A stretch of DNA of 64,000 nt from Haematobacter missouriensis (GTDB lineage Bacteria > Pseudomonadota > Alphaproteobacteria > Rhodobacterales > Rhodobacteraceae): the NCBI RefSeq assembly GCF_000740775.1, contig NZ_JFGS01000004.1, positions 1 to 64,000 on the forward strand, read 5' to 3'. The notes beneath the pieces were generated by a model. It was not told the origin of the DNA, did no database searches, and saw only the letters and a program-made list of their open reading frames with translations. Numbering within the stretch: the stretch's first letter is position 1; every line of letters begins with the position of its first letter. Below, one piece after another: positions 8,962-16,946 of this stretch. A program made the position numbers and the translations under genes.

Positions 8962-10356
8962 ATGACCGCGACCCGCACCGAAACCGACAGCTTCGGCCCG
9001 CTGGAGGTTCCTGCCGACAAGTATTGGGGAGCGCAAACGCAGCGTTCGATCCAGAACTTTCCCATCGGCTGGGAAAAACAGCCCGTGCCGATCATCCGCG
9101 CGCTCGGCGTCATCAAGCAGGCGGCGGCGGAGGTCAACATGGCCACCGGCAACCTGTCGCCCGAGATCGGCAATGCGATGGTGGAAGCGGCGAAGGAAGT
9201 CGTGGCCGGCAAGTTCGACGACAACTTCCCGCTGGTCGTGTGGCAGACTGGCTCCGGCACCCAGTCGAACATGAACGCGAACGAGGTCATTTCCAACCGG
9301 GCCATCGAGATCCTGGGCGGCAAGATGGGGTCGAAGAAGCCCGTTCACCCGAACGACCATGTGAACATGGGCCAGTCTTCCAACGACACATTCCCGACAG
9401 CCATGCATGTCGCCATCGGCACGCAGGCGCGTGATGTGCTGCTTCCGGGCCTGAGGAAACTCCACGCCGCGCTGGAAGCCAAGGCGGAGGAGTTCAAGGA
9501 CATCATCAAGATCGGCCGGACCCACACGCAGGATGCGACGCCACTGACGCTGGGCCAGGAATTTTCCGGCTATGCGCATCAGGTGGCCAAGGGGATCCAG
9601 CGGGTCGAAGCCTGCCTGCCAGACATCTATGAACTGGCGCAGGGGGGTACCGCCGTCGGCACCGGGCTCAACACGAAGAAGGGTTGGGACACCGCCATCG
9701 CCGGCAAGATCGCGGAGATCACCGCCCTTCCCTTCGTCACCGCCCCCAACAAGTTCGAGGCGCTGGCCGCACATGACGCGATGGTCATGTTCTCCGGCGC
9801 GCTGAAGACGGTGGCAGCCTCGCTCTTCAAGATCGCCAACGACATCCGCCTGCTCGGCTCCGGCCCGCGGTCGGGGTTGGGCGAACTGATCCTGCCGGAA
9901 AACGAACCCGGTTCCTCCATCATGCCGGGCAAGGTGAACCCGACGCAGGCAGAGGCGCTGACCATGGTCTGCGCGCATGTCATGGGCAATGATGCGGCGG
10001 TCGGTTTCGCCGGCTCGCAAGGACATTTCGAACTCAACGTCTACAACCCGATGATGAGCTACAACGTCCTGCAATCCATGCAGCTTCTGGGCGACGCGGC
10101 GGGATCCTTCACCGACAACATGGTCGTGGGAATCGAAGCCAACAAGCCGCGGATCGACAAGCTGATGAAGGAGTCGCTCATGCTGGTCACAGCGCTTGCG
10201 CCCACCATCGGCTATGACAACGCGACGAAAGTGGCCAAGACGGCGCACAAGAACGGCACCACGCTCAAGGAAGAGGCCATCGCCCTCGGCTTCGTGGATG
10301 AGAAGACCTTCGACGAGGTGGTGCGGCCCGAAAAGATGGTCGGCCCGGAAGACTGA
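8962..10356 (+). CDS. fumC: class II fumarate hydratase
   Basis: A 464-residue class II fumarase that interconverts fumarate and L-malate in the TCA cycle; cytosolic homotetramer. The family signature [13 protein letters not shown] is present, as are the substrate-site segments [33 protein letters not shown] and [19 protein letters not shown]. Length is typical. The ATG at 8962 follows AAGGAG (8949-8954); GTG or ATG codons up to 21 bases earlier are open but would bury that site. The stop TGA overlaps the next gene's ATG by one base, so the DUF4169-GNAT gene is probably cotranslated. Confidence 0.97.
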   Translation: MTATRTETDSFGPLEVPADKYWGAQTQRSIQNFPIGWEKQPVPIIRALGVIKQAAAEVNMATGNLSPEIGNAMVEAAKEVVAGKFDDNFPLVVWQTGSGTQSNMNANEVISNRAIEILGGKMGSKKPVHPNDHVNMGQSSNDTFPTAMHVAIGTQARDVLLPGLRKLHAALEAKAEEFKDIIKIGRTHTQDATPLTLGQEFSGYAHQVAKGIQRVEACLPDIYELAQGGTAVGTGLNTKKGWDTAIAGKIAEITALPFVTAPNKFEALAAHDAMVMFSGALKTVAASLFKIANDIRLLGSGPRSGLGELILPENEPGSSIMPGKVNPTQAEALTMVCAHVMGNDAAVGFAGSQGHFELNVYNPMMSYNVLQSMQLLGDAAGSFTDNMVVGIEANKPRIDKLMKESLMLVTALAPTIGYDNATKVAKTAHKNGTTLKEEAIALGFVDEKTFDEVVRPEKMVGPED

Positions 10357-10970
10357 TGGCGAAGGTCGTCAATCTCCGCGGGGCACGGAAGGCGCGCGAG
10401 CGGGCCGCCCGCCGCGCGGAGGGAGACGCCAACGCCGCGAAATTCGGCCGGACCAAGGCCGAACGACAGGTGGAGGAGGCGCGCGCCGGAAAGGAGCGCG
10501 CCTTTCTCGATGGTCACCGTCTGCAACCGGAAATCCGCCGAGCAGAAGCCGGGGATGCGGATGCTCTGCTGCGAGTGATCCACCGGGCGTTGCGGGAGAC
10601 AAATGCCGGGGATTACCCGCCCGCCGTCATCGAAAGGCTCGTCACAGCCTTCACCGGCCAGCGAATTGCGGCATTGATCGCCGGACCGTGTTGCCATGTG
10701 GCCCTGTCCGCGGGCCATCCGGTTGGACTCGCCGCGCTGGAGGGGGATCGGATTCGGAGCGTCTTTGTCGATCCTGCCCATCAGGGCCGTGGGAGCGGTG
10801 GCGCGTTGATGCGAACCCTGCTCTCCGCCGCTGAAGCGAAGGAGGTGCCGGTGCTGCGGCTCGATGCTTCTCTTTCGGCGGTGGACTTCTATGCCGTGCT
10901 CGGCTTTGTCGCGACGGGTGAACGGAACTTCGACGGAGAACGTACGGTGACAATGGAGTGGCGGCGGTGA
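10356..10970 (+). CDS. DUF4169-GNAT acetyltransferase fusion
   Basis: A 204-residue protein with two parts. Residues 1-55 ([20 protein letters not shown], then NAAKFGRTKAERQ and FLDGHRL) are a DUF4169 domain, normally a separate protein of about 60 residues directly behind fumC in Rhodobacteraceae. Residues about 58-204 are a GNAT N-acetyltransferase: IRRAEAGDADALLRVIHRAL at the start, then IRSVFVDPAHQGRGSGGALM, the acetyl-CoA pyrophosphate loop (Q-x-x-G-x-G/A), and LDASLSAVDFYAVLGF. The acceptor is unknown. The gene lies exactly where the stand-alone DUF4169 gene is expected, between fumC and the ribbon-helix-helix gene, so the acetyltransferase appears to be an added C-terminal domain. I see no frameshift at the junction. 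Confidence 0.85.
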   Translation: MAKVVNLRGARKARERAARRAEGDANAAKFGRTKAERQVEEARAGKERAFLDGHRLQPEIRRAEAGDADALLRVIHRALRETNAGDYPPAVIERLVTAFTGQRIAALIAGPCCHVALSAGHPVGLAALEGDRIRSVFVDPAHQGRGSGGALMRTLLSAAEAKEVPVLRLDASLSAVDFYAVLGFVATGERNFDGERTVTMEWRR

Positions 10971-11185
10971 ATGGACGCCCCGTCAAGCACTCGCTTACTC
11001 TCAACGGCCACAGAACGAGCGTCTCGCTGGAGGATGCCTTCTGGCGCGCGTTTCGCCGTTACGCGGATGAAGATGGCCGCGCGATCAATGCGGTGGCGGC
11101 GGAAATAGACGCGGCCCGCGCGCCCGATGTCGGCCTCGCCTCCGCCATCCGGGTCTGGGTGCTGGAGCGGGCACTCACCCGTTAG
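10967..11185 (+). CDS. ribbon-helix-helix domain protein
   Basis: A 72-residue protein reading NGRPVKHSLTLNGHRTSVSL near the start and ASAIRVWVLERALTR at the end: a short ribbon-helix-helix protein found behind fumC/DUF4169 in Rhodobacteraceae. RHH proteins bind DNA as dimers through a beta strand, here probably KHSLTLNGHRTSVSLE; the target is unknown. I prefer GTG at 10967 (GGAG eight bases upstream, family-like start NGRPVK); GTG at 10958 adds three residues. It overlaps the preceding gene by 4 bases and its stop overlaps the stop of convergent ccdA. Confidence 0.82.
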   Translation: MNGRPVKHSLTLNGHRTSVSLEDAFWRAFRRYADEDGRAINAVAAEIDAARAPDVGLASAIRVWVLERALTR

Positions 11186-11931
11186 CCGATTCGACCGAGC
11201 GCGGGAAATGTCTCCAGAAGCCACCAGGAAAAGGCGGAGAAGGCCCCGGATACCAGCGCCAGCCCGACGAGAATCAACAACAGGCCCATCGCCCGCTCGA
11301 TCACCTTCATATGTTTCTTGAGCCGGTTCATGAGACCGATGGAGCGCTGGATGAATACGGCTGCGAGCAGGAACGGAATGCCCAGCCCCGCCGCATAGAC
11401 CCCAAGCAGCACCGTCCCCCGGGTGACCGAGCTCTCCGAGGCGGCAAGTGACAGGATCGCCCCCAGTTGCGGGCCGATACAGGGCGTCCAGCCAAAGGCG
11501 AAGGCCAGCCCCAGCACATAGGCGCCGAGAGCCGATCCCCCCCTGTCGCCGGCGTCCAACCGCGCTTCGCGATCCAGGATCGGGATGCGAAACACGCCCA
11601 GAAAATGTAGCCCAAAAAGGATGACGATCGCCCCGGAGATCCGGGTGAACATCTCCTGATTGCGCAGGAAGAACGTGCCGAGCGCCGAGGCCGTGAAGCC
11701 CAGCAGAAGGAACACCGTGGACAAGCCCATGACGAAGAACAGCGCGGGCAGGATCGCGGCGCGACTGCGGCCGCCCTCGGTCATTTCGTGCATCCTGACC
11801 CCGCCCATATAGGCAAGATAGGGCGGCACGATGGGGAGAACGCAGGGCGAGAGGAAGGACAGCACACCCGCCACCAGCGCGACGAGCATCGCGGGCAAAA
11901 GGGCTGCGTCGAAGAGATCGATTCCGAACAT
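11182..11931 (-). CDS. ccdA: CcdA-type cytochrome c biogenesis / disulfide transport protein
   Basis: A 249-residue inner-membrane protein of the CcdA/DsbD-transmembrane family, which passes reducing power from cytosolic thioredoxin to periplasmic thiol partners in cytochrome c maturation. Six hydrophobic segments are visible. The two redox cysteines are in place: C30 in SFLSPCVLPIVPPYLAYMGG and C151 in AFGWTPCIGPQLGAI. Length matches the family. Transcribed alone, convergent with the ribbon-helix-helix gene (4-base overlap of stops) and divergent from the TusA-like gene across about 150 bases. Confidence 0.92.
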   Translation of the reverse strand: MFGIDLFDAALLPAMLVALVAGVLSFLSPCVLPIVPPYLAYMGGVRMHEMTEGGRSRAAILPALFFVMGLSTVFLLLGFTASALGTFFLRNQEMFTRISGAIVILFGLHFLGVFRIPILDREARLDAGDRGGSALGAYVLGLAFAFGWTPCIGPQLGAILSLAASESSVTRGTVLLGVYAAGLGIPFLLAAVFIQRSIGLMNRLKKHMKVIERAMGLLLILVGLALVSGAFSAFSWWLLETFPALGRIG

Positions 11932-12078
11932 GCCTTTTCCTATCCGCTTCCGACGCCACCGTCACCTGCGTCCAACGTCACCTTGCCGTGGCCTGCCCCA
12001 TTCTTGCGGTGACCGGTCCGTGCTTGCGGTGTCCAGCCAGTCGAAGATAGGCAGGACACTGCCGAGAAAGGATTGAAT

Positions 12079-12306
12079 ATGTGGGATGAAGACCTCGATG
12101 CGCGAGACCTGCGTTGCCCCCTGCCAGTGCTGCGTGCGCAGAAGCGGCTGGCACATCTGACCCCTGGCAAGGTGCTTCGCCTGCGCGCGACAGATCCGAT
12201 GTCTCGAATAGACATCCCACACTTCTGCACCGAGACCGGACACAGGTTGCTAGAAAGTCATGAAAGCGGGGAGGAGATAACGTTCCTCATACGGGCCCGC
12301 GAGTGA
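12079..12306 (+). CDS. TusA/SirA-like sulfurtransferase
   Basis: A 75-residue TusA-family protein. The sulfur-carrier motif RCPLPVLRAQKRL is present with the active cysteine at residue 13 (CPxP), followed by the two-strand/two-helix pattern and a C-terminal strand (GEEITFLIRARE). Family members carry persulfide sulfur for tRNA thiolation or other sulfur transfers. ATG at 12079 is preferred; a TTG two codons earlier is open. It lies alone between ccdA and rne, ending at a strong hairpin. Sequence alone does not tell true TusA from its paralogues. Confidence 0.88.
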   Translation: MWDEDLDARDLRCPLPVLRAQKRLAHLTPGKVLRLRATDPMSRIDIPHFCTETGHRLLESHESGEEITFLIRARE

Positions 12307-12317
12307 CCAGAACTGAA

Positions 12318-12345
12318 AAAGGGCGCCGCAGGGGCGCCCTTTCTC
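12318..12345. terminator. hairpin terminator between TusA-like gene and rne
   Basis: AAAGGGCGCC and GGCGCCCTTT form a 10-bp stem around a short GCAGG loop, with a short T-rich tail on the plus strand and an A-rich approach that gives U residues on the minus strand. It can serve both convergent genes. Confidence 0.8.
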
Positions 12346-12362
12346 GATAATTCCAGCGGCGA

Positions 12363-15014
12363 TCAGGTGTTGACCGTCCACCAGCCCCGCCGTTTAGACG
12401 CGGGCTTTTCACCACCTTCTGCTTCCGCAAGCGCCGGTTCCGCCGTCACCTTCTCCTCTTCTGCGGGAGCGGGAGCGGTGGCTTCCGACACCGGAGCTGC
12501 GGGAGCAGGCTCCGCCGGCTCCAGATCCGCGGGAAGCGTCGCCTCGGACACCGGTGTCGCTTCTGGGGCGATTTCGGTAGTCACTGCCTCAGCGGGTGTT
12601 TCCACCTTCTTGCGGCGGGCCCGCGGTTTCTTCTTCGGCGGCTCAGCCTCCGCCGGAGCTTCCACGGATTCGGCAGGCGTCTCGGCAACCGGTTCCACCT
12701 TCTTCCGGCGAGTACGCGGCTTCTTCTTCGGCGGTTCGGCTTCGGCCTTCGGCTCCTCGGCGGGCGCAACCTCGGCAGTCACCTTCTCCGTCATGGCTTC
12801 GGCAGTAACAGCCGCAACCTCAACCACCGGCGCTTCGGCTTCGACCGGAACGACAACAGGTTCAGGCTCAACCACGCCAGGAGCTTCTTCCGCAGCCGGT
12901 TCTGCGGCCACGACTTCAGCCTCGGTTTCCGAGACCTCGTCCTCGCCCTCATCGGCATCGGCATCAGTGTCATGAGCCGTGGTGTTGCCCTCACCGTTCT
13001 GGCCATTCCGCCGCCGCCGGCGACGGCGCTTCTTCTTGCGCGCCGGCCCTTCGCCCTCTTCGCGGGGTTCCTCCGCAACCGGAGCGACCGGAGCGGCGGC
13101 GATGACCGCGGGAGCTTCCTCCACCTCGGCCACCTCTTGCTCGTACTCGGGCATCGCTTCCGTCGTATCGAGGGAGATCACCGCACTCGGTGATTCTGGG
13201 AGCGCGCGGGTCGCGGTCTTCAGCTTCTCGATGGAGAAATCGGGGCTGATCATGAACGGATCAGCCTCGATGCGCACGGACATGCCGTAGCGCGCTTCGA
13301 TCTGCGCGATATGCTCCCGCTTCTGGTTGACGAGGAAGTTGACCACGCCCACAGGCGCCTTCAGCACCACCTCACGGCAGCGTTTGCGCGTCCCCTCTTC
13401 CTCGATCTGCCGCAGGATGGCGAGCGCGAGACTGTCGTCCGAGCGGACGAGTCCGGTGCCGTGGCAGTGCTGGCAGGGGGCCGTCGTCGCCTCGATCATG
13501 CCGGGGCGAAGCCGCTGGCGCGACATTTCCATCAGACCGAAGCCGGAGATGCGGCCGACCTGGATACGGGCACGGTCGGTCTTCAGCTTTTCCTTCAGCC
13601 GCTTCTCGACGGAGGCGTTGTTGCGACGCTCCTCCATGTCGATGAAGTCGATGACGATCAGCCCGGCAAGGTCGCGCAGACGAAGTTGGCGGGAGATCTC
13701 ATCCGCCGCCTCAAGGTTGGTCTTGAGCGCGGTATCCTCGATCGAGCCTTCCTTGGTCGCCCGGCCGGAGTTCACGTCGATGGCGACGAGCGCTTCCGTG
13801 ACGCCGATGACGATGTAACCGCCCGACTTGAGCTGCACCACCGGGTTGAACATTCCCGACAGATAGCTTTCCACCTGGTACCGTGCGAAGAGCGGCATGG
13901 TGTCATGGTAGTGGATGACCTTTCCCGCATCAGGCGGCATGATCATCTTCATGAAGTCGAGCGCGGTGCGATAGCCTGCATCCCCCTCGACCAGCACTTC
14001 CTCGATACCGGATTCATAAAGATCGCGGATCGCGCGCTTGATGAGGTTGCCCTCCTCATAGATCGGCGCGGGGGCGATGGACTTGAGCGTCAGATCGCGG
14101 ATCTGCTCCCAGAGCCGCATCAGATATTCATAATCGCGCTTGATCTCGGACTTGGTGCGCTGTGCGCCCGCAGTACGAATGATGAGACCCGCGCCTTCCG
14201 GCACTTCCAGTTCGGAGGCGATCTCTTTCAGCTTCTTGCGGTCGGCGGCATTGGTGATCTTGCGGCTGATACCGCCGCCCCGCGCCGTGTTCGGCATGAG
14301 AACGCAGTAGCGGCCCGGCAGGGAAAGATAGGTGGTGAGCGCCGCACCCTTGTTGCCCCGCTCTTCCTTCACGACCTGGACCAGCATGATCTGCCGGACC
14401 TTGATCACTTCCTGAATTTTATAGCGGCGGGCCCGCTGCTTCGGGGGCGGCGGAAGTTCCTCGGAGACATCCTCTTCGGCGATGGATTCGATGTCGGCAT
14501 CCGTCTCGGAGGCGGTATCCACGGCGGCATAGGCGCCCTCATCCTCGGAACGGTCGGGCGCGACGTAAAGGTCGGCCTCCATCGGCTCACCGAGATCGAC
14601 GACATCCATACCTGTCGGTTCGGCATCCGACTCCGACTGGGCAACGGCGTCCCCGTCCCCTTCCGCGCGGGCCGCCTTGGAACGACGACGCCCGCGGCGG
14701 GCCTCATCGGCTTCCTGCTGCTCGGCCAGAGCACGCTCCTCGGCAATCAGCGCCTGACGGTCGGCCACCGGGATCTGGTAGTAATCCGGGTGGATTTCGG
14801 CGAAGGCCAGAAAGCCGTGCCGGTTGCCGCCGTAATCCACGAAGGCCGCCTGAAGCGAAGGCTCCACGCGCGTCACCTTGGCGAGATAGATGTTCCCCGC
14901 GAGCTGGCGCTTGTTTACGGTCTCAAAGTCAAACTCTTCGACCTTGTTCCCATCCACGACCACGACGCGGGTTTCTTCCGCGTGCGTGGCATCGATTAGC
15001 ATCTTCTTTGTCAT
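12363..15014 (-). CDS. rne: ribonuclease E
   Basis: An 883-residue RNase E/G family endoribonuclease, core of the RNA degradosome. N-terminal S1 domain (RQLAGNIYLAKVTRVEPSLQAAFVDYGG) with the acidic insertion typical of alphaproteobacteria (about 100-190). Catalytic core: AIDVNSGRATKEG and LIVIDFIDMEERRN carry the metal-binding aspartates. Zn-link region: APCQHCHGTG. After about residue 600 comes a low-complexity scaffold with a KKKRRRRRRR arginine block and two copies of an EPPKKKPR-RRKKVE module, likely RNA and partner contacts. ATG at 15014 follows a GAGAGA site. A leader of several hundred bases precedes it, consistent with rne autoregulation in other bacteria, though that is not shown here. 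Confidence 0.96.
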   Translation of the reverse strand: MTKKMLIDATHAEETRVVVVDGNKVEEFDFETVNKRQLAGNIYLAKVTRVEPSLQAAFVDYGGNRHGFLAFAEIHPDYYQIPVADRQALIAEERALAEQQEADEARRGRRRSKAARAEGDGDAVAQSESDAEPTGMDVVDLGEPMEADLYVAPDRSEDEGAYAAVDTASETDADIESIAEEDVSEELPPPPKQRARRYKIQEVIKVRQIMLVQVVKEERGNKGAALTTYLSLPGRYCVLMPNTARGGGISRKITNAADRKKLKEIASELEVPEGAGLIIRTAGAQRTKSEIKRDYEYLMRLWEQIRDLTLKSIAPAPIYEEGNLIKRAIRDLYESGIEEVLVEGDAGYRTALDFMKMIMPPDAGKVIHYHDTMPLFARYQVESYLSGMFNPVVQLKSGGYIVIGVTEALVAIDVNSGRATKEGSIEDTALKTNLEAADEISRQLRLRDLAGLIVIDFIDMEERRNNASVEKRLKEKLKTDRARIQVGRISGFGLMEMSRQRLRPGMIEATTAPCQHCHGTGLVRSDDSLALAILRQIEEEGTRKRCREVVLKAPVGVVNFLVNQKREHIAQIEARYGMSVRIEADPFMISPDFSIEKLKTATRALPESPSAVISLDTTEAMPEYEQEVAEVEEAPAVIAAAPVAPVAEEPREEGEGPARKKKRRRRRRRNGQNGEGNTTAHDTDADADEGEDEVSETEAEVVAAEPAAEEAPGVVEPEPVVVPVEAEAPVVEVAAVTAEAMTEKVTAEVAPAEEPKAEAEPPKKKPRTRRKKVEPVAETPAESVEAPAEAEPPKKKPRARRKKVETPAEAVTTEIAPEATPVSEATLPADLEPAEPAPAAPVSEATAPAPAEEEKVTAEPALAEAEGGEKPASKRRGWWTVNT
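12600..12752 (-). repeat. duplicated basic module in the RNase E C-terminal scaffold
   Basis: Two near-identical segments encode AEAEPPKKKPR, one variable residue, then RRKKVE. They lie at about 12600-12657 and 12696-12752, separated by an acidic Ala/Glu/Pro spacer. The DNA copies are clearly similar, indicating an in-frame tandem duplication. Comparable arginine-lysine patches in RNase E scaffolds bind RNA. Confidence 0.75.
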
Positions 15015-15601
15015 GATCTCTCGTTGCACCGAGGCAACCCGAAAGCCCGATCGGCATGCGAACGGGCGGGCGGACAGGTTCCGGGTGGTGACTGGCTGGG
15101 GCGAGGCGTGTCAGGGCAAGGGCCGCGGCAGACGGGGTCTGCACGCTCGGCTGTCCTTTCCTCATGACTCGGTCCATCGCATTTCAAATCCTGGACGCGG
15201 TTTGCCGCGCCCCCAATGTGTGCCCCGTGCTGAATGCGTGAGGCACTGCTCAGGCCTTTCGGCCAAATCCTCCGACGAACGGATACTCGGGACGCCCTGC
15301 CTTCGCATCGCTCGCGGCGAAATCCTTGCCCGGAGAGCGGAAACCGCGCACTCCAGATGACTACAACACTAACGGGGTATCCCGGCGATTGCCAACGCCA
15401 AAATTCATCCGCCCGAAGGTTATGCGCTACATAGTCATCGCGCGGCCCCGATGCCAGCATCCCGAAAGGGGTCGCCGGGCACGGATCCAGACGTGGATTG
15501 GGAAGGCTTATCCGATGCCGGGCGGCACCCGACCCGCCGTCGATCACTCCCCCAGACGAATGCTGGCGCGGGGTGAGCGCATGGCAGGCCGAATCATCGC
15601 G
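15015..15601. other. long non-coding interval, putative rne leader
   Basis: About 590 bases between rne and the end of dctD. Open frames on either strand do not look like proteins. On the minus strand a weak promoter-like pair, TTGGCA (15390-15395) and TAGTGT (15366-15371) with an 18-base spacer, would give an rne leader near 345 bases. This is a guess. No gene or named RNA is recognised. Confidence 0.4.
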
Positions 15602-16939
15602 TCAGAGGTAATCGGTGCGCGACAGGGCGTATTTCGCCATCTTCTCATTCAGCGTACGGCGCGGGAGGCACAATTCGTCCATCACGGCCGCAATGGAACC
15701 CTTGTGTCGCCGCATGGTGTTGTCGATTAGCATCCGCTCGAACGCTTCGACATATTCCTTCAGCGGCTTGCCCTCGGTCGTCATCGCGGGAGAGGAGTTA
15801 TCGTCGCTGTCTGCCATCAGCAGTGAGGCGATGGAGCCGGAGCCGCGCCGGTTCTGCAACACCGCACGCTCTGCGATATTGATAAGCTGCCGGACGTTTC
15901 CGGGCCAGGGCGCCTGCAGAAGCTGCGCCGCCTCCTGCGCCGTGACCTGCGGCGCATCGCAACCGTATTCCTCGGAAAACTGCTCGCCATAGCGCGTGAA
16001 GAGCGTCAGTATATCCTCCCCCCGCTGGCGGAGCGGCGGCAGAGTGATCTTCAGCGCTGCAAGCCGGTAGTAGAGATCGGAGCGCAGAACATCTTCCACC
16101 GTCCTGCCGGCCTCATGCTGATTGACAATGGCGATGATACGGGTCGCGGCGGGTGTGCCCTGATCGTTGATGAACTCCAGCAGGCGGGCTTGTGCTGCCG
16201 GGCTGAGCGCTTCCACATCCTCCAGAACCAGTGTGCCGCCACGAGCCTCCTCCACCGCAGGAAGGCTGGAGGCACCCTCCTCCATCGGTCCGAACAGGCG
16301 TTGGGAAAGCTGGTCCTCGCCCAGTGCGGCGCAGGACAGCGAGACAAACTTCTTTCCCGCGCGAGGCCCGACCGCATGGAGCGCGTGGGCCACCAGTGTC
16401 TTTCCGGTGCCGGTCTCTCCGTCGATCAGGACGTGGCCATCCGCCTGCCCAAGATCGAGAATATCCTCCCGCAGCCGGTCCATCACCGGGGAACCGCCGA
16501 TGAGCTTCTTCATCATCGTCGTGCCGTCGGACAGCTCCCGCCGCAGGGTACGGTTGTCGAGCGCGAGGCGGCGTGTCTGCGTGGCCTTCTTTGCCAGTTC
16601 GGTCATGCGGTCGGGGTTGAACGGCTTCTCAAGGAAGTCGTAGGCGCCGACATGCATCGCCTCCACCGCCATCGGCACGTCGCCATGACCAGTGATCATG
16701 ATGACGGGAAGGCCGGAATCCATGCTCATCAGACGCTTCAGAAACGCCATGCCATCCATGCCGGGCATGCGGATGTCGGACACCACCACGCCGGGCCAAT
16801 CCGGCCCTATGACCTTGAGGGCCTCCTCTGCGGAGGCGTAAGTTTCCGTATCGAAGCCCGAAAGTGCCAGCCATTGGCTGATCGACTGACGCATGTCCTG
16901 TTCGTCATCGACGATGGCGATCTTCATCGTGCGGGCCAT
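15602..16939 (-). CDS. dctD: DctD/NtrC-type response regulator lacking the GAFTGA loop
   Basis: A 445-residue response regulator partnered with the adjacent DctB kinase. Receiver: phospho-acceptor D55 (VVVSDIRMPG), acidic DDE at 11-13, K105. Central AAA+ domain: Walker A GETGTGKT (174-181), LRSDLYYRL arginine-finger region, PLRQRGEDI. Fis-type helix-turn-helix near 413-436 (SIAAVMDELCLPRRTLNEKM). The sigma-54-contacting GAFTGA loop expected after LFG (215-217) is absent; the stretch reads LFGPMEEGASSLPAVEEARG and is several residues short. Walker B is LVLEDV rather than LFLDEI. Family knowledge: DctBD regulates C4-dicarboxylate transport via sigma-54; this one probably cannot. ATG at 16939 (GGAGA site), 7 bases after dctB. 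No dct transporter genes are in the window. Confidence 0.88.
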   Translation of the reverse strand: MARTMKIAIVDDEQDMRQSISQWLALSGFDTETYASAEEALKVIGPDWPGVVVSDIRMPGMDGMAFLKRLMSMDSGLPVIMITGHGDVPMAVEAMHVGAYDFLEKPFNPDRMTELAKKATQTRRLALDNRTLRRELSDGTTMMKKLIGGSPVMDRLREDILDLGQADGHVLIDGETGTGKTLVAHALHAVGPRAGKKFVSLSCAALGEDQLSQRLFGPMEEGASSLPAVEEARGGTLVLEDVEALSPAAQARLLEFINDQGTPAATRIIAIVNQHEAGRTVEDVLRSDLYYRLAALKITLPPLRQRGEDILTLFTRYGEQFSEEYGCDAPQVTAQEAAQLLQAPWPGNVRQLINIAERAVLQNRRGSGSIASLLMADSDDNSSPAMTTEGKPLKEYVEAFERMLIDNTMRRHKGSIAAVMDELCLPRRTLNEKMAKYALSRTDYL

Positions 16940-16946
16940 GGGTCTC

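Noticed and set aside
8890-10248. 452-codon minus-strand frame opposite fumC
   Set aside because: Entirely antisense to an unmistakable fumarase; Arg/His-rich shadow composition.
13311-14999. 562-codon plus-strand open frame opposite rne
   Set aside because: It lies wholly within the RNase E coding region and its composition is a shadow of the other strand; no domain motifs.
15011-15547. 178-codon minus-strand frame upstream of rne
   Set aside because: Composition dominated by Arg, Ser, Pro and Cys with no ribosome site or domain; overlaps the rne start.
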